DNA from: CAADGV01 sp040290295
GTDB lineage: Bacteria; Bacteroidota; Ignavibacteria; UBA10030; UBA6906
Direction: 5' to 3'
Length of the DNA: 63,493 nucleotides
Assembly: GCA_040290295.1 (NCBI GenBank)
Contig: PSMW01000020.1
Location: 1-63,493 of the forward strand
In this document: piece by piece, positions 48,901 through 57,446 of the stretch
Layout: each line of letters starts with the position of its first letter
How positions within the stretch are numbered: position 1 is the first letter of the stretch
The notes under the pieces: generated by a model
What the model was told of the DNA's origin: nothing
What the model saw: only the letters and a program-made list of their open reading frames with translations
Databases searched by the model: none
Translations under genes and position numbers: made by a program

Positions 48901-51900
48901 GATATGGATGGAAGTGATCCGCCCCGGGGGGCAGCTACCGGCGAAGCTGTACGTTGACTTGGGATCGATCAGCGAAGATGCCATCCCGAACGGATTCTTG
49001 AACACGGAGGACATGGTTCCTCCCAGCAAATCGATAAACAACAGTCTTCAGCCATGGGAAGATGTGGGCTTAGATATGATGTCGGATCAGGAGGAGTTGG
49101 CGCGCTTCGGCGATTTGCGTGGAGACGGCGATCCGAGCGGTGACAACTGGGCGCGTGGTAGCGGTTTGACACTGAATGATTTCATGAAGGTGAACGGCAC
49201 CGAAGGCAACGCACAGGCCGAAAACGGACGCTATCCCGACACGGAAGACTTGAACATGAATGGGATTGTTGATCGTTCCAACTCCTATTTCCGATACGAG
49301 GTATCGTTGGATACAGTACGATCGCGCAACCCGCGTATCGTTGGAGGCGGTTTGAAAGGAAGCCGCTACTATCAGTTCAGAATTCCGATTCAAGATACGT
49401 TGTTGCGCGTCGGTTCTCCCTCGTTCGAAAACATCGAGTTCATTCGTGTCATGTTCCAGAATGCGCAAGACACCATCGGGATTCGCATTGCGGAATTCGG
49501 GTTAGTCGGCAATCAGTGGCAGACGCTGCGCAAGGAAGACACGACGATGCAGGTTACGGTTGTGGGCATCGAAGAAAACTCGGACGTGTATCGCTCGCCG
49601 CCGGGGGTGATTCGAGAGCGCGACAAGACTCGGCCCGACGAAGATATTCAGGCGAATGAGCAGTCCCTTTCGCTGGTATTGAAAGGATTGCGCGATGGCG
49701 AATCGCGCTACGCATTCAAGCGGTATGATTTTCGGCCTCTCGATCTGTTCAACTACAAGAAGCTGAAGATGTTCGTCCACGGCGATCCGCGCTTTGCTTA
49801 TGTGGATACGAGTAACTACGATGCAGAACTCTTTTTCCGTTTCGGCTCGGACTCGCTGAACTACTATGAGTACCGCGCACCCGTCCATCCTGCAAGCGTG
49901 CCCCCTTCGCCGAGCGACTTCGGATGGGATCCGCTCAACAATGTCGAGATTCGTTTTGCCGATCTCACCGCGATCAAGCAACGCCGGGACTCCGTGAACG
50001 TGCTCTCGCCCCCGGATCCGGTTCCGGGGGGACCGCCGGGTGCTGTCTATCGTGTGCTGGGCAACCCTTCCTTGACGCAAGTGCGGTACATGGCGCTCGG
50101 TGTGACAAACCCTGCGGGCAAAGGAACAACGCAGCCGCTGGTGGGAGAAGTGTGGGTCAACGAAATGCGCGTCATCGATGTGGATGACACGCCGGGTTGG
50201 GCGTATCGCTTCGACGCCAACCTCAAGCTTGCCGATCTTGGGGCGGTCTCGTTCAACTACTCGAAAGTTGATCCGTTCTTCCACGCACTCGAGCAACGCT
50301 TCGGCTCGCGGCAAACGGGAACGAACTGGGCGTTGAACGCGAATGTCGATCTGACCAAGTTCTTTCCGTCGGAGTGGTCGGGCACCACGTTACCGATTTC
50401 GTACTCGCACTCCGAGAGCTTTCTTCAGCCGCGCTATCTTCCCAATTCCGATGTGTTGGTTTCCGAAGCAGTGCGCCTGGAGCGTGAGCGACTACTGGCC
50501 CTTGGCTACACCGAAACGGAGGCGAATGCCGCTGCTACCCAGGTGGGCTTTGCCGCCGACACCTATCGGACGACCGACACGTGGGCGGCGCCGAATTTCC
50601 GTATCGGTATCCCATCGGAGGAATGGTGGGTACGGGATACATGGAACAAACTGACGTTTGGGTTTACTTACACGAGGTCGCGTGAACGCAGTCCGTTAAC
50701 GGTGAGTCGCTTCTCGTGGCAGTGGAACGCTCGTATCGCCTATCAACTGACGTTGAATCCCGAGTATTACTTCCAGCCGTTCAAGAGTCTTTTCAACGGC
50801 TTGTGGTTCCTGGATGAGTACAAGGACGTCAAGATTTGGTTTGCGCCGCAGTCGTTCAATTGGTCGTTCAACGTAAACCGTTCGCGCGACGTCTCGTTGG
50901 CGCGTGCCGCGGGCGCGCAAGAGCTGATCACCAGAAATTTCAATGCCTCGCGCAGCTTCGGCTTCGGCTGGAAGCTGAGCGAAGGAGGCCTGCTGAACCC
51001 GTCGGGAGACTACGCGCTCAACATCGAATCGAGTTGGTTGAATTTGGAGACCGATCCCGTCACAAAACGGCAGCGCTCCTTCTCGCGCATCTTGGACGAC
51101 ATCTTTTTCAACAATGCGTTCATCAATTTCGGACAGGACACACGCTATGCGCAGCGCAACACCTTCAACACACGTCCGACCATCCCGAACATTTTCAACA
51201 TTCGTCGGTATTTCGATGTCTCGTTCGCTTATGCCGTGGATTACAATTGGCAGAACGCGCTCGTGGGGGGCGACTTAGGCAAATCGGCGGGATGGAGCAA
51301 CACGATCAACTTCACAACGAATCTCAAGTTGAAAGCACTCTTCGATCCGCTCTTTGCGGAAGAGCAGCGGACGACCACTCCACCGACACCGACCGTTCCG
51401 CGCCGAGCGCGCGAATTCGACGAGTCGGAACTTCCCAACAAAGGATCATCCGACACAACAGCGTCTCCCAAGCGCTCCACGCCTTCGGATACAACAGCAG
51501 CCGATACCACGGAATCCGACAAACGTCCCGGCGGCATTGCCAAAACGTTCGCGCAGATGAAACAACTCGCGAACATCTTCATCAAGATTCCGTTGCTCGA
51601 CTACGAGAACATCAGCATTAGCTTCACGCAGACGAACAACAACGCGAACAGCGGCGTCGTCGGTAGGCCCGGTTTCGTTAACTTCTGGGGTCGCATCCCC
51701 TTTTTCCAAGATGCCGATCCGAAATACGGTCCGTCCCGTTTGTATCAACTCGGCTTGATCTCCGATCCGCACGGGCGCTTAGTGAATTTCGGCACGAGGC
51801 GAAAGTTTCCGTTCTTCGGGTGGGACGTGGAGCCGGGCATTCGCGCTCCGAATGGTTCGCTCTCCAACACGTTTCGCCAGACCAATCGTCTCTCGCTCAA

Positions 51901-52906
51901 GACGACGCGCGCGTTGTGGGAGGGGGCACGCCTCGACTTGAATTGGAATGTGGGATGGTCGTTCTCGAGCACCGAGACGTTCCGAACCAACTCACTCGGT
52001 CGCATCGAGCGCGTGGGTCCGCAGGGTGGCATTTCACAAAGTTCGCAAGGGAGCGTCGATCGGTCGTTCCTTTCCTTCCCCAACATCTTGTTCTTGGGGA
52101 TGTTCAAGAGCGACATCAAGGAAGTGGGGAAGCGCTACGCACAACTGAAAGCCAATCGCGCCGATACCTCATCGAATGAAGAAAAGCTTGCCAAGGCGTT
52201 CGAAGAAGGATTCGAGGCGTTGCCGCTTCTGCGCAAGATTTTCGGCCGCTACACGCCGCGGGTAAATTGGACGTTTCGCTGGGATGGCTTGGAACGCCTG
52301 CCGATGTTCGCGGGGTTTGTCAGCAGGCTCTCGTTCGATCATGCCTACAACTCGACCTACACGCGCGGCTTCAGCAATAGGCCCGGTGGTGGCGGCGAGC
52401 GGACGGAGACGCAACGAGTGATGTACGGGTTTGCGCCGCTGTTCGGGTTGAACTTTGCCTTCAAAGAGTTGTTCAAGGGGAATATGGGCGCAAACCTTCG
52501 CTACAGCACATCGACGACGTACGACCGTGCAGCCTCCTCGCCGAACATCGTCGAAACGTTCAGTCAAGAAATATCCATCACCGCATCCTACTCGCGACGC
52601 GGCTTCGAAATTCCGCTGTTCGGTCTCTCCCTCAGCAACGATCTCGAAGTCAACGCCACGTACTCGCGCACCAAGAACCTGCAGCGACAGTTCGAGATCG
52701 CCAAGCTCGATCTCAACACCGACGGAACGCCTTTGGAAGGCTCCACGCGCACTACGTTTGAACCGCGCATCAAGTACACGCTCAGCCAGCGCGTGAATGC
52801 TTCGGTGTACTATCGTCTCACCAAAATCACGCCCGATGAAGGCTCGCGCATTCCGGGCAGCACGATGAACGAAGCGGGCCTCGACATCCACATCTCCATT
52901 CAATAA
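45944..52906 (+). CDS. sprA: T9SS translocon protein SprA (Sov)
   Basis: 2,320 aa from the ATG at 45944, which yields a signal peptide (MALGTVPLVLLAVVLFSPGV). The frame is open 33 codons further upstream but without a signal or ribosome site. The giant size and family blocks identify SprA: FSTFTKIQIPIPSNPIFSIF, YIDDFEGARRTIPFG, IEIWMEVIRPGGQLPAKLYV, EVWVNEMRVIDVDDTPGWAY, and repeated amphipathic strands to the end. SprA forms the 36-strand outer-membrane pore of T9SS, gated laterally by PorV. It is one continuous frame of almost 7 kb. A Pro/Ser/Thr-rich low-complexity insert lies at about residues 1805-1860. porX follows 70 bases downstream. Confidence 0.96.
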   Translation: MALGTVPLVLLAVVLFSPGVSTGSFQPSTEFGAFVPPDTTIKGEDQRAAAQQQTGRSRTGGRSTGGASGFFVSDSARAKRGVSEDSTWVVYLDSTARARQWKHVRRDQPQVSIFPDRLHPLFAEPAMSPIRREMIPDSTATTFTFRETVGGEDVKIPLTLSWKEYVRARQKFEWRKMLADEARRPKALQGKRDIGDVFSTFTKIQIPIPSNPIFSIFGKPEINLQISGAVDIRAGFRNTKSDQVTANILDQSRNEPDFNQEVQVAVNGTIGDKLNILADWNTQRTFEYENQLKIKYTGYDDEIVQSVEAGNVSLQTPSSFIGSSAALFGIKAKMQAGPFTLTTLASQKKGQIKEVTASGGAQQIPFEINAWNYATNYYFLDERYIPLYEPYYLADVPARDDNVRVLDAEVWVSFLGTDQNQAAIARSGVAYVTLPDRPAGQTNYSDSIRNVSEETPGEIEFGRFVRLDGSQFDLLENGYTGVLALNQNVQDNQIVAIAYRTATQQWGELTVNNPATADTSRRLVLKMIKPRNLLSVGPTYRTAWNRLLKNVYALGGRNIKEAGFQLDVFRRESGSQDVNTIGGQPLLRILGLDRYSSNGQRGSDNAFDFRTGFTINPARAEIIFPYLRPFDTAIRRYLDSVGVGQIDTSTLFAREIYDTTKIQAQQSNANKYIIKGSATGEASSKYQLGFNVVEGSVRVYENGQLLTPNIDYTVDYIVGEVVIRKASALVPGANLQIKYEQNDLFQLASKTLLGARGDLAISPTTSLGFTIMNLNQQTLSDKVRLGEEPNKNTIVGIDGQTTFKLPFLTSALDALPGIQTREISDLRISGEAAYMIPDPNTKKSTITSDNSAGIAYIDDFEGARRTIPFGVNYASWFQPSPPADTLVFPPGTPDSVKMYSKANTVWYTLFNQVAQTDVFPDRKAGSAASNRLNVMDVWYFPRQRGMYNWSPNLDSTLRPERNWGGIMRPISLSGTNFIAENINFIEIWMEVIRPGGQLPAKLYVDLGSISEDAIPNGFLNTEDMVPPSKSINNSLQPWEDVGLDMMSDQEELARFGDLRGDGDPSGDNWARGSGLTLNDFMKVNGTEGNAQAENGRYPDTEDLNMNGIVDRSNSYFRYEVSLDTVRSRNPRIVGGGLKGSRYYQFRIPIQDTLLRVGSPSFENIEFIRVMFQNAQDTIGIRIAEFGLVGNQWQTLRKEDTTMQVTVVGIEENSDVYRSPPGVIRERDKTRPDEDIQANEQSLSLVLKGLRDGESRYAFKRYDFRPLDLFNYKKLKMFVHGDPRFAYVDTSNYDAELFFRFGSDSLNYYEYRAPVHPASVPPSPSDFGWDPLNNVEIRFADLTAIKQRRDSVNVLSPPDPVPGGPPGAVYRVLGNPSLTQVRYMALGVTNPAGKGTTQPLVGEVWVNEMRVIDVDDTPGWAYRFDANLKLADLGAVSFNYSKVDPFFHALEQRFGSRQTGTNWALNANVDLTKFFPSEWSGTTLPISYSHSESFLQPRYLPNSDVLVSEAVRLERERLLALGYTETEANAAATQVGFAADTYRTTDTWAAPNFRIGIPSEEWWVRDTWNKLTFGFTYTRSRERSPLTVSRFSWQWNARIAYQLTLNPEYYFQPFKSLFNGLWFLDEYKDVKIWFAPQSFNWSFNVNRSRDVSLARAAGAQELITRNFNASRSFGFGWKLSEGGLLNPSGDYALNIESSWLNLETDPVTKRQRSFSRILDDIFFNNAFINFGQDTRYAQRNTFNTRPTIPNIFNIRRYFDVSFAYAVDYNWQNALVGGDLGKSAGWSNTINFTTNLKLKALFDPLFAEEQRTTTPPTPTVPRRAREFDESELPNKGSSDTTASPKRSTPSDTTAADTTESDKRPGGIAKTFAQMKQLANIFIKIPLLDYENISISFTQTNNNANSGVVGRPGFVNFWGRIPFFQDADPKYGPSRLYQLGLISDPHGRLVNFGTRRKFPFFGWDVEPGIRAPNGSLSNTFRQTNRLSLKTTRALWEGARLDLNWNVGWSFSSTETFRTNSLGRIERVGPQGGISQSSQGSVDRSFLSFPNILFLGMFKSDIKEVGKRYAQLKANRADTSSNEEKLAKAFEEGFEALPLLRKIFGRYTPRVNWTFRWDGLERLPMFAGFVSRLSFDHAYNSTYTRGFSNRPGGGGERTETQRVMYGFAPLFGLNFAFKELFKGNMGANLRYSTSTTYDRAASSPNIVETFSQEISITASYSRRGFEIPLFGLSLSNDLEVNATYSRTKNLQRQFEIAKLDLNTDGTPLEGSTRTTFEPRIKYTLSQRVNASVYYRLTKITPDEGSRIPGSTMNEAGLDIHISIQ

Positions 52907-52938
52907 CACACGGCGCCGCCGTCTGAACGGATCGAGGT

Positions 52939-52967
52939 TTGAATCTCGTGAGTGAAATAAGTATCAT
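52939..52967 (+). promoter_or_regulatory. Promoter for porX, almost without leader
   Basis: TTGAAT (52939-52944), 17 bases, TATCAT (52962-52967). The porX ATG is at 52977 and no Shine-Dalgarno precedes it, so a transcript from here would be leaderless or nearly so. Confidence 0.5.
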
Positions 52968-52976
52968 ATCCATGCG

Positions 52977-54545
52977 ATGGAAGAAACGAAGGGCAAAATA
53001 CTCTGGGTCGATGACGAAATCGATTTGCTGAAACCCCACATCCGCTTTTTGACGGAGAAGGGATATGTGGTGGACACGGCAACGAACGGCGGGGATGCGG
53101 TCAACCTGGTGAGGGAACGCTCGTTCGATCTGGTCTTTCTCGACGAGATGATGGCGGGCATGGGCGGGTTGCGAACCCTTGCCGAGATCAAAGAACTACG
53201 ACCCAGTCTGCCGGTCGTTATGGTGACCAAGAATGAGGAAGAGTCGTTGATGGAGGAAGCCATCGGCGTCAAGATCAACGACTATCTCATCAAGCCGGTC
53301 AACCCCAGCCAAATCCTGATGGCGTGCAAGAAGTTTTTGGAGGGGAAGCGCATCGCCAGCGCCACGGTCTCGCGTGATTACATCAAGGAGTTCCAAGAAA
53401 TCTCTCTTGCTCTTCTTTCGCCGATGGATGATGCGGACTGGGTGGAGGTGTACACGCGATTGGTGGATTGGTCGTTGGAGTTGGACGACCATCCTGAGTT
53501 GGGCTTGAAACAGACGCTCACCGATCAGATTCGTGAATGTAATCTCGCCTTTGGCAAGTTCATCGAACAACATTACCGGAACTGGGTACACCAGACCTCC
53601 AATCGCCCCGTGCTTTCTCATGAGGTAGTGGACAAGTTCGTCATCCCCGAGTTGCAAACGAACAAGTCGGTCTTCTTTTTTGTGATCGACTGCTTGCGCC
53701 TCGATCAGTGGTTGATGATGGAGAGCCTCTTGCACGAATACTTCACCATCACGAAACACTACTATTACAGTTTGTTGCCGACGGCAACCCCGTACTCGCG
53801 CAATGCCATCTTCAGTGGGTCCTTCCCGAGCGATGTCGAACTGCGCTACCCCGAGTTGTGGGAGAAGAACGAAGACGATGAGACCAGTCGGAACCGGTAT
53901 GAACGGCAGTTTTTGGACGGCTTACTCGAGCGACGAAAGATTCATGTGAAACCCGAACCGAAGTATGTGAAGATTGTGGACGCCGAGTTCGGACGCGGGA
54001 TCGAAGCGAACATCAACTCGTACGCAAGCTCGCGCCTCACGTCAATCGTGGTCAACTTCGTGGATATGCTCGCACACGGTCGGTCGGATTCGCATCTCTT
54101 GAAAGAGATCGCCCCCGACGAATCGGCGTACCGCCTGCTGACAAAGTCGTGGTTCATCCATTCTTCGCTCTTCGGCATGCTGAAGACGCTGTCGAAGAAC
54201 AAGAACGTGACGATCGTTCTGACGACCGATCACGGCAGCATCAGGAGCTTACGCGGATCGAAAGTGCTCGGCGATCGTGAAGCCTCTACCAATCTCCGCT
54301 ACAAATTCGGTCGCAATCTCAAGTGCGAGGAGAAGGCGGCGGTGTTCGTGAAGAATCCGTTGGACTTCAAGCTGCCCAAGCGCGGCGTCGCCGTCAATTA
54401 CATCATCGCCAAAGAAGATTACTATTTCGTATATCCGACGGACTACCACAAGTATCTCAGTTACTATCGAGATAGCTTCCAGCATGGAGGAATCTCGATG
54501 GAAGAGATGATCCTCCCTGTGGTGAAGCTCGAGCCCAAAGAATGA
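52977..54545 (+). CDS. porX: T9SS regulator PorX (receiver plus PglZ domain)
   Basis: 522 aa. Residues 1-120 are a CheY-like receiver with the acidic pair D12-D13, phosphoacceptor D56 (LVFLDEMM) and LIKPVNP. After a helical middle (about 130-215), residues 220-520 form a PglZ alkaline-phosphatase-superfamily domain: FFFVIDCLRLDQWLMMESLL, then PTATPYSRNAIFSGSFPSD, then TIVLTTDHGSIRS. Such REC+PglZ proteins are PorX, which regulates T9SS genes together with PorY/SigP and contacts PorL in known species. Its position next to sprA fits. It overlaps tsaE by 4 bases (ATGA). No kinase PorY gene is in the window. Confidence 0.95.
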   Translation: MEETKGKILWVDDEIDLLKPHIRFLTEKGYVVDTATNGGDAVNLVRERSFDLVFLDEMMAGMGGLRTLAEIKELRPSLPVVMVTKNEEESLMEEAIGVKINDYLIKPVNPSQILMACKKFLEGKRIASATVSRDYIKEFQEISLALLSPMDDADWVEVYTRLVDWSLELDDHPELGLKQTLTDQIRECNLAFGKFIEQHYRNWVHQTSNRPVLSHEVVDKFVIPELQTNKSVFFFVIDCLRLDQWLMMESLLHEYFTITKHYYYSLLPTATPYSRNAIFSGSFPSDVELRYPELWEKNEDDETSRNRYERQFLDGLLERRKIHVKPEPKYVKIVDAEFGRGIEANINSYASSRLTSIVVNFVDMLAHGRSDSHLLKEIAPDESAYRLLTKSWFIHSSLFGMLKTLSKNKNVTIVLTTDHGSIRSLRGSKVLGDREASTNLRYKFGRNLKCEEKAAVFVKNPLDFKLPKRGVAVNYIIAKEDYYFVYPTDYHKYLSYYRDSFQHGGISMEEMILPVVKLEPKE

Positions 54546-54973
54546 TCGCCTACCGCACTCGCTCGCCACAGGAGACATTCGAGGTGGGGAAGCGATTCGC
54601 TGCGCAACTGAAACCCGGTGATTGCGTTTTCCTCACCGGTACGCTCGGGAGCGGTAAAACGCTCTTTGCTTCCGGCATCTGTGAAGGCTTGGGTGTACGC
54701 ATGCACGCCACGAGTCCGACCTTCACATTTATCAACGAATACTCCGCTCCGTTCGGTAAGGTGATTCATATCGATTTGTATCGGATCGAACGACCATCGG
54801 AGGTGGATGAATTGGGAATGGAGGAGTATTTCACCGATCAATGCGTCTGTCTGATCGAGTGGCCCGAGAAAGCGGCGGGTCGGGTACCGCCGCGATACTA
54901 TGAAGTACGCTTCCGCCACGGTGATGGCGAGAACGAGCGTGAGATCGCGATCGAGGACGTGGTGCCGGCATGA
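54542..54973 (+). CDS. tsaE: tRNA threonylcarbamoyladenosine biosynthesis ATPase TsaE
   Basis: 143 aa. P-loop GTLGSGKT at 33-40. Family blocks are TSPTFTFINEY, VIHIDLYRIERPSEVDELGM and CLIEWPEKA. It works with TsaB/TsaD in making t6A37 of ANN-decoding tRNAs. Overlaps porX at the start (ATGA) and tsaB at the end (ATGA), so the three are translationally coupled. Confidence 0.95.
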   Translation: MIAYRTRSPQETFEVGKRFAAQLKPGDCVFLTGTLGSGKTLFASGICEGLGVRMHATSPTFTFINEYSAPFGKVIHIDLYRIERPSEVDELGMEEYFTDQCVCLIEWPEKAAGRVPPRYYEVRFRHGDGENEREIAIEDVVPA

Positions 54974-55647
54974 ACGTGTTGGGCATCGAAACCGCAACGA
55001 TGGTGTGTGGCGCCGCCGTCGCCATCGATGGCCTCATCATCGCCGAGCAATCGCTCGTCGAGAAGAACGTTCACGCAGAGCAGATTATCGGATTGATCGA
55101 TACAGTCCTGAAACGCTCTGCTCTCCAGCCCCGACAACTCGATGTCGTCGCGGTCTCCATTGGCCCCGGCTCCTTCACGGGCTTGCGCATCGGATTGAGT
55201 GTCGCGAAGGGGTTGTGCTACGCGTTGGAGAAGCCTCTCGTCGCGGTTCCGACGCTCGAGGCGCTTGCATGGCGAGCCTTCGATGCACGTGTTGTGCGAA
55301 CGCTGTATCTCTTGCCTGCGCTGGATGCTCGACGCGATGAGGTGTACTGCACGCTCTATCGCACGAACGGCACGATGTTGCGCCGCGAATGGGATGTGCG
55401 GGCAATGACGGTGCGCGAACTGGTCGAGGCGACGGCGGGGTTGGCGTGTACGATTACCGGCGATGCACGATCGAAAGTTGCCTTGCAGCTTCCCGCAACC
55501 CAACTCGTTCCTGATGCGCTGGCGATGTGCAGCGCCGGTGCAGTGGCTCGGCTCGGTGCCGAGATGGCACAACGCAATGAGTTTGCCGACGTGAGATCGG
55601 CCGAGCCGGCATACGTCAAAGAAGTTTACACAACAACGAAACAGTGA
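54970..55647 (+). CDS. tsaB: tRNA threonylcarbamoyladenosine biosynthesis protein TsaB
   Basis: 225 aa. ASKHA-fold start MNVLGIETATMVCGAAVAID and the family signature SIGPGSFTGLRIGLSVAKGL (about 58-77). TsaB is the non-catalytic partner of TsaD. It begins on the ATGA overlap with tsaE and ends 18 bases before accD. The tsaD gene is not in the window. Confidence 0.95.
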   Translation: MNVLGIETATMVCGAAVAIDGLIIAEQSLVEKNVHAEQIIGLIDTVLKRSALQPRQLDVVAVSIGPGSFTGLRIGLSVAKGLCYALEKPLVAVPTLEALAWRAFDARVVRTLYLLPALDARRDEVYCTLYRTNGTMLRREWDVRAMTVRELVEATAGLACTITGDARSKVALQLPATQLVPDALAMCSAGAVARLGAEMAQRNEFADVRSAEPAYVKEVYTTTKQ

Positions 55648-55665
55648 ACAAGAGAGACACGTCCC

Positions 55666-56508
55666 ATGGCATGGTTCAGACGTTCCAAAGAAAATATCGA
55701 GCCGACGACCGAAAAGAAAGAAATGCCAGACGGTTTATGGACCAAATGCGACGGCTGCGGCGAAATTGTTCATAAGACCGAGCTTGACCAATATCTCTCT
55801 ACCTGTCCGAAATGCAACAAGCATTTCCGCATCGGCAGCAACGAGTACATCAAAATCTTGTTGGATGAGGGAAGTTTCAAGGAGTACGACCGGAAGATGC
55901 GCTCGGTGGACCCGCTGCGCTTCACCGACACGAAACGCTATCGCGAACGCATCCCTGAAGCAATCAAGAAATCCGGCTTGTACGACGCCGCCCGATGGGG
56001 GACGGGGAAGCTCGATCATCGCGACGTGGTCTTTGCGTGTATGGACTTTGCGTTCATCGGTGGCAGCATGGGTTCGGTGGTGGGGGAGAAGATCGGCAGA
56101 GCCATCGACCGTGGGTGGAAGACGAAAAAGCCCGTCATCGTGGTTTCTTCCAGTGGCGGTGCACGGATGATGGAGGGAGCGTACTCGCTCATGCAGATGG
56201 CGAAGACCGCTGCTAAACTCGCGCGCTTGAGCGATGCCGGCGTGCCGTATATTTCCGTCATGACCGATCCGACAACGGGAGGCGTGACGGCAAGTTTTGC
56301 GATGTTAGGCGACGTCAACATTGCCGAGCCCGGCGCGCTCATCGGGTTTGCGGGCCCGCGCGTCATCAAGCAAACGATCGGCAAGGATTTACCACCTGAA
56401 TTTCAACGCTCGGAGTTCTTGCTCGAGCACGGCTTTCTCGATTTGGTGGTTCATCGCCGCGACCTGAAACCGACGATCGCTCGCTTGCTCGCGCTGTTAG
56501 CCCCATAG
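55666..56508 (+). CDS. accD: Acetyl-CoA carboxylase carboxyltransferase beta subunit
   Basis: 280 aa. Zinc finger C28-x2-C31 and C47-x2-C50 (KCDGCGEIV, TCPKCNKHF). Crotonase-like carboxyltransferase blocks: FAFIGGSMGSVVGEKI, SSGGARMMEGAYSLMQMAKT, MTDPTTGGVTASFAMLGDVN, and IAEPGALIGFAGPRVIKQTI. With AccA it transfers carboxyl from biotin to acetyl-CoA. Good ribosome-site region (AGAGAGACACG) but not strong. Standard length. Confidence 0.97.
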   Translation: MAWFRRSKENIEPTTEKKEMPDGLWTKCDGCGEIVHKTELDQYLSTCPKCNKHFRIGSNEYIKILLDEGSFKEYDRKMRSVDPLRFTDTKRYRERIPEAIKKSGLYDAARWGTGKLDHRDVVFACMDFAFIGGSMGSVVGEKIGRAIDRGWKTKKPVIVVSSSGGARMMEGAYSLMQMAKTAAKLARLSDAGVPYISVMTDPTTGGVTASFAMLGDVNIAEPGALIGFAGPRVIKQTIGKDLPPEFQRSEFLLEHGFLDLVVHRRDLKPTIARLLALLAP

Positions 56509-56530
56509 CTCATAACGTTTTTTCTTCTTT

Positions 56531-57436
56531 ATGATCATTCACATCCTTGGCGTTCCGATGGACCTCGGCTCAGGTCGACGCGGCGTGGATATGGGTCCCT
56601 CAGCCATTCGCATAGCGGGCATTGCCGAGAAGCTCAGAGAGTTGGGGAACAAGATCATCGACGACGGCGATCTCGACATCAAGAATATGGAAGAGATTCG
56701 CGTTGGCGATACTCGCGCACGGTACCTCAAGGAGATCGCTCGTGCCTCGCGTATCCTTGCTCGCCATACCGAGATGATCATGGCAAACAAGCACTTTCCG
56801 CTCGTGCTCGGCGGCGACCATTCGATCGCCATCGGGTCGATCTCCGGTATCGCCGCCTTTGCGCGGAAAAAACACAAGAAGCTCGGCGTGCTCTGGGTGG
56901 ATGCGCACGGCGACATGAACACGCCGTCAACAAGTCCCTCCGGGAACATTCACGGCATGCCGCTCGCCACGCTCTTCGGCTATGGACCCCACGAACTGAA
57001 AACGGTCGGCGGCAACGTCAGGAAGGTCGATCCGAACCACGTCGCGCTCGTCGGCGTCCGCAGTCTCGACGAAGGCGAACGTCGGTTCATCGAACAGACA
57101 GGCGTACACGTGTACACGATGCACGACGTCGATCGGCAGGGCATTCACCATATCATGAAGAAGGCACTCAGCACAGTGACGCATGGAACCGACTATCTGC
57201 ATGTAAGCTTCGACCTCGATGCCGTTGATCCGACGGTCGCTCCCGGCGTTGGAACGCCAGTAAAGGGCGGATTAGATTATCGAGAAGCCCATTTGATTAT
57301 GGAATTGATCTTCGAATCAAAACGCATGACGTCGCTCGAAATCGTCGAAGTGAATCCCATTCTCGACGAACACAACACCTCGGCGGAGTTCGCCGTCGAG
57401 TTGGTGCAATCGGCTTTCGGTAAGAGGATCTTGTAG
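56531..57436 (+). CDS. rocF: Arginase
   Basis: 301 aa. Manganese-binding motifs are GGDHS (94-98, His97), DAHGD (124-128) and SFDLDAVDP (Asp228, Asp230), plus substrate-site segment SPSGNIHGMPLATLFG. The NIHGMP loop and the length fit arginase (L-arginine to ornithine and urea) better than agmatinase. It is 22 bases after accD and 10 before panC in the same run. No urease or ornithine genes are nearby. Confidence 0.93.
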   Translation: MIIHILGVPMDLGSGRRGVDMGPSAIRIAGIAEKLRELGNKIIDDGDLDIKNMEEIRVGDTRARYLKEIARASRILARHTEMIMANKHFPLVLGGDHSIAIGSISGIAAFARKKHKKLGVLWVDAHGDMNTPSTSPSGNIHGMPLATLFGYGPHELKTVGGNVRKVDPNHVALVGVRSLDEGERRFIEQTGVHVYTMHDVDRQGIHHIMKKALSTVTHGTDYLHVSFDLDAVDPTVAPGVGTPVKGGLDYREAHLIMELIFESKRMTSLEIVEVNPILDEHNTSAEFAVELVQSAFGKRIL

Positions 57437-57446
57437 GAGAGAGAGC

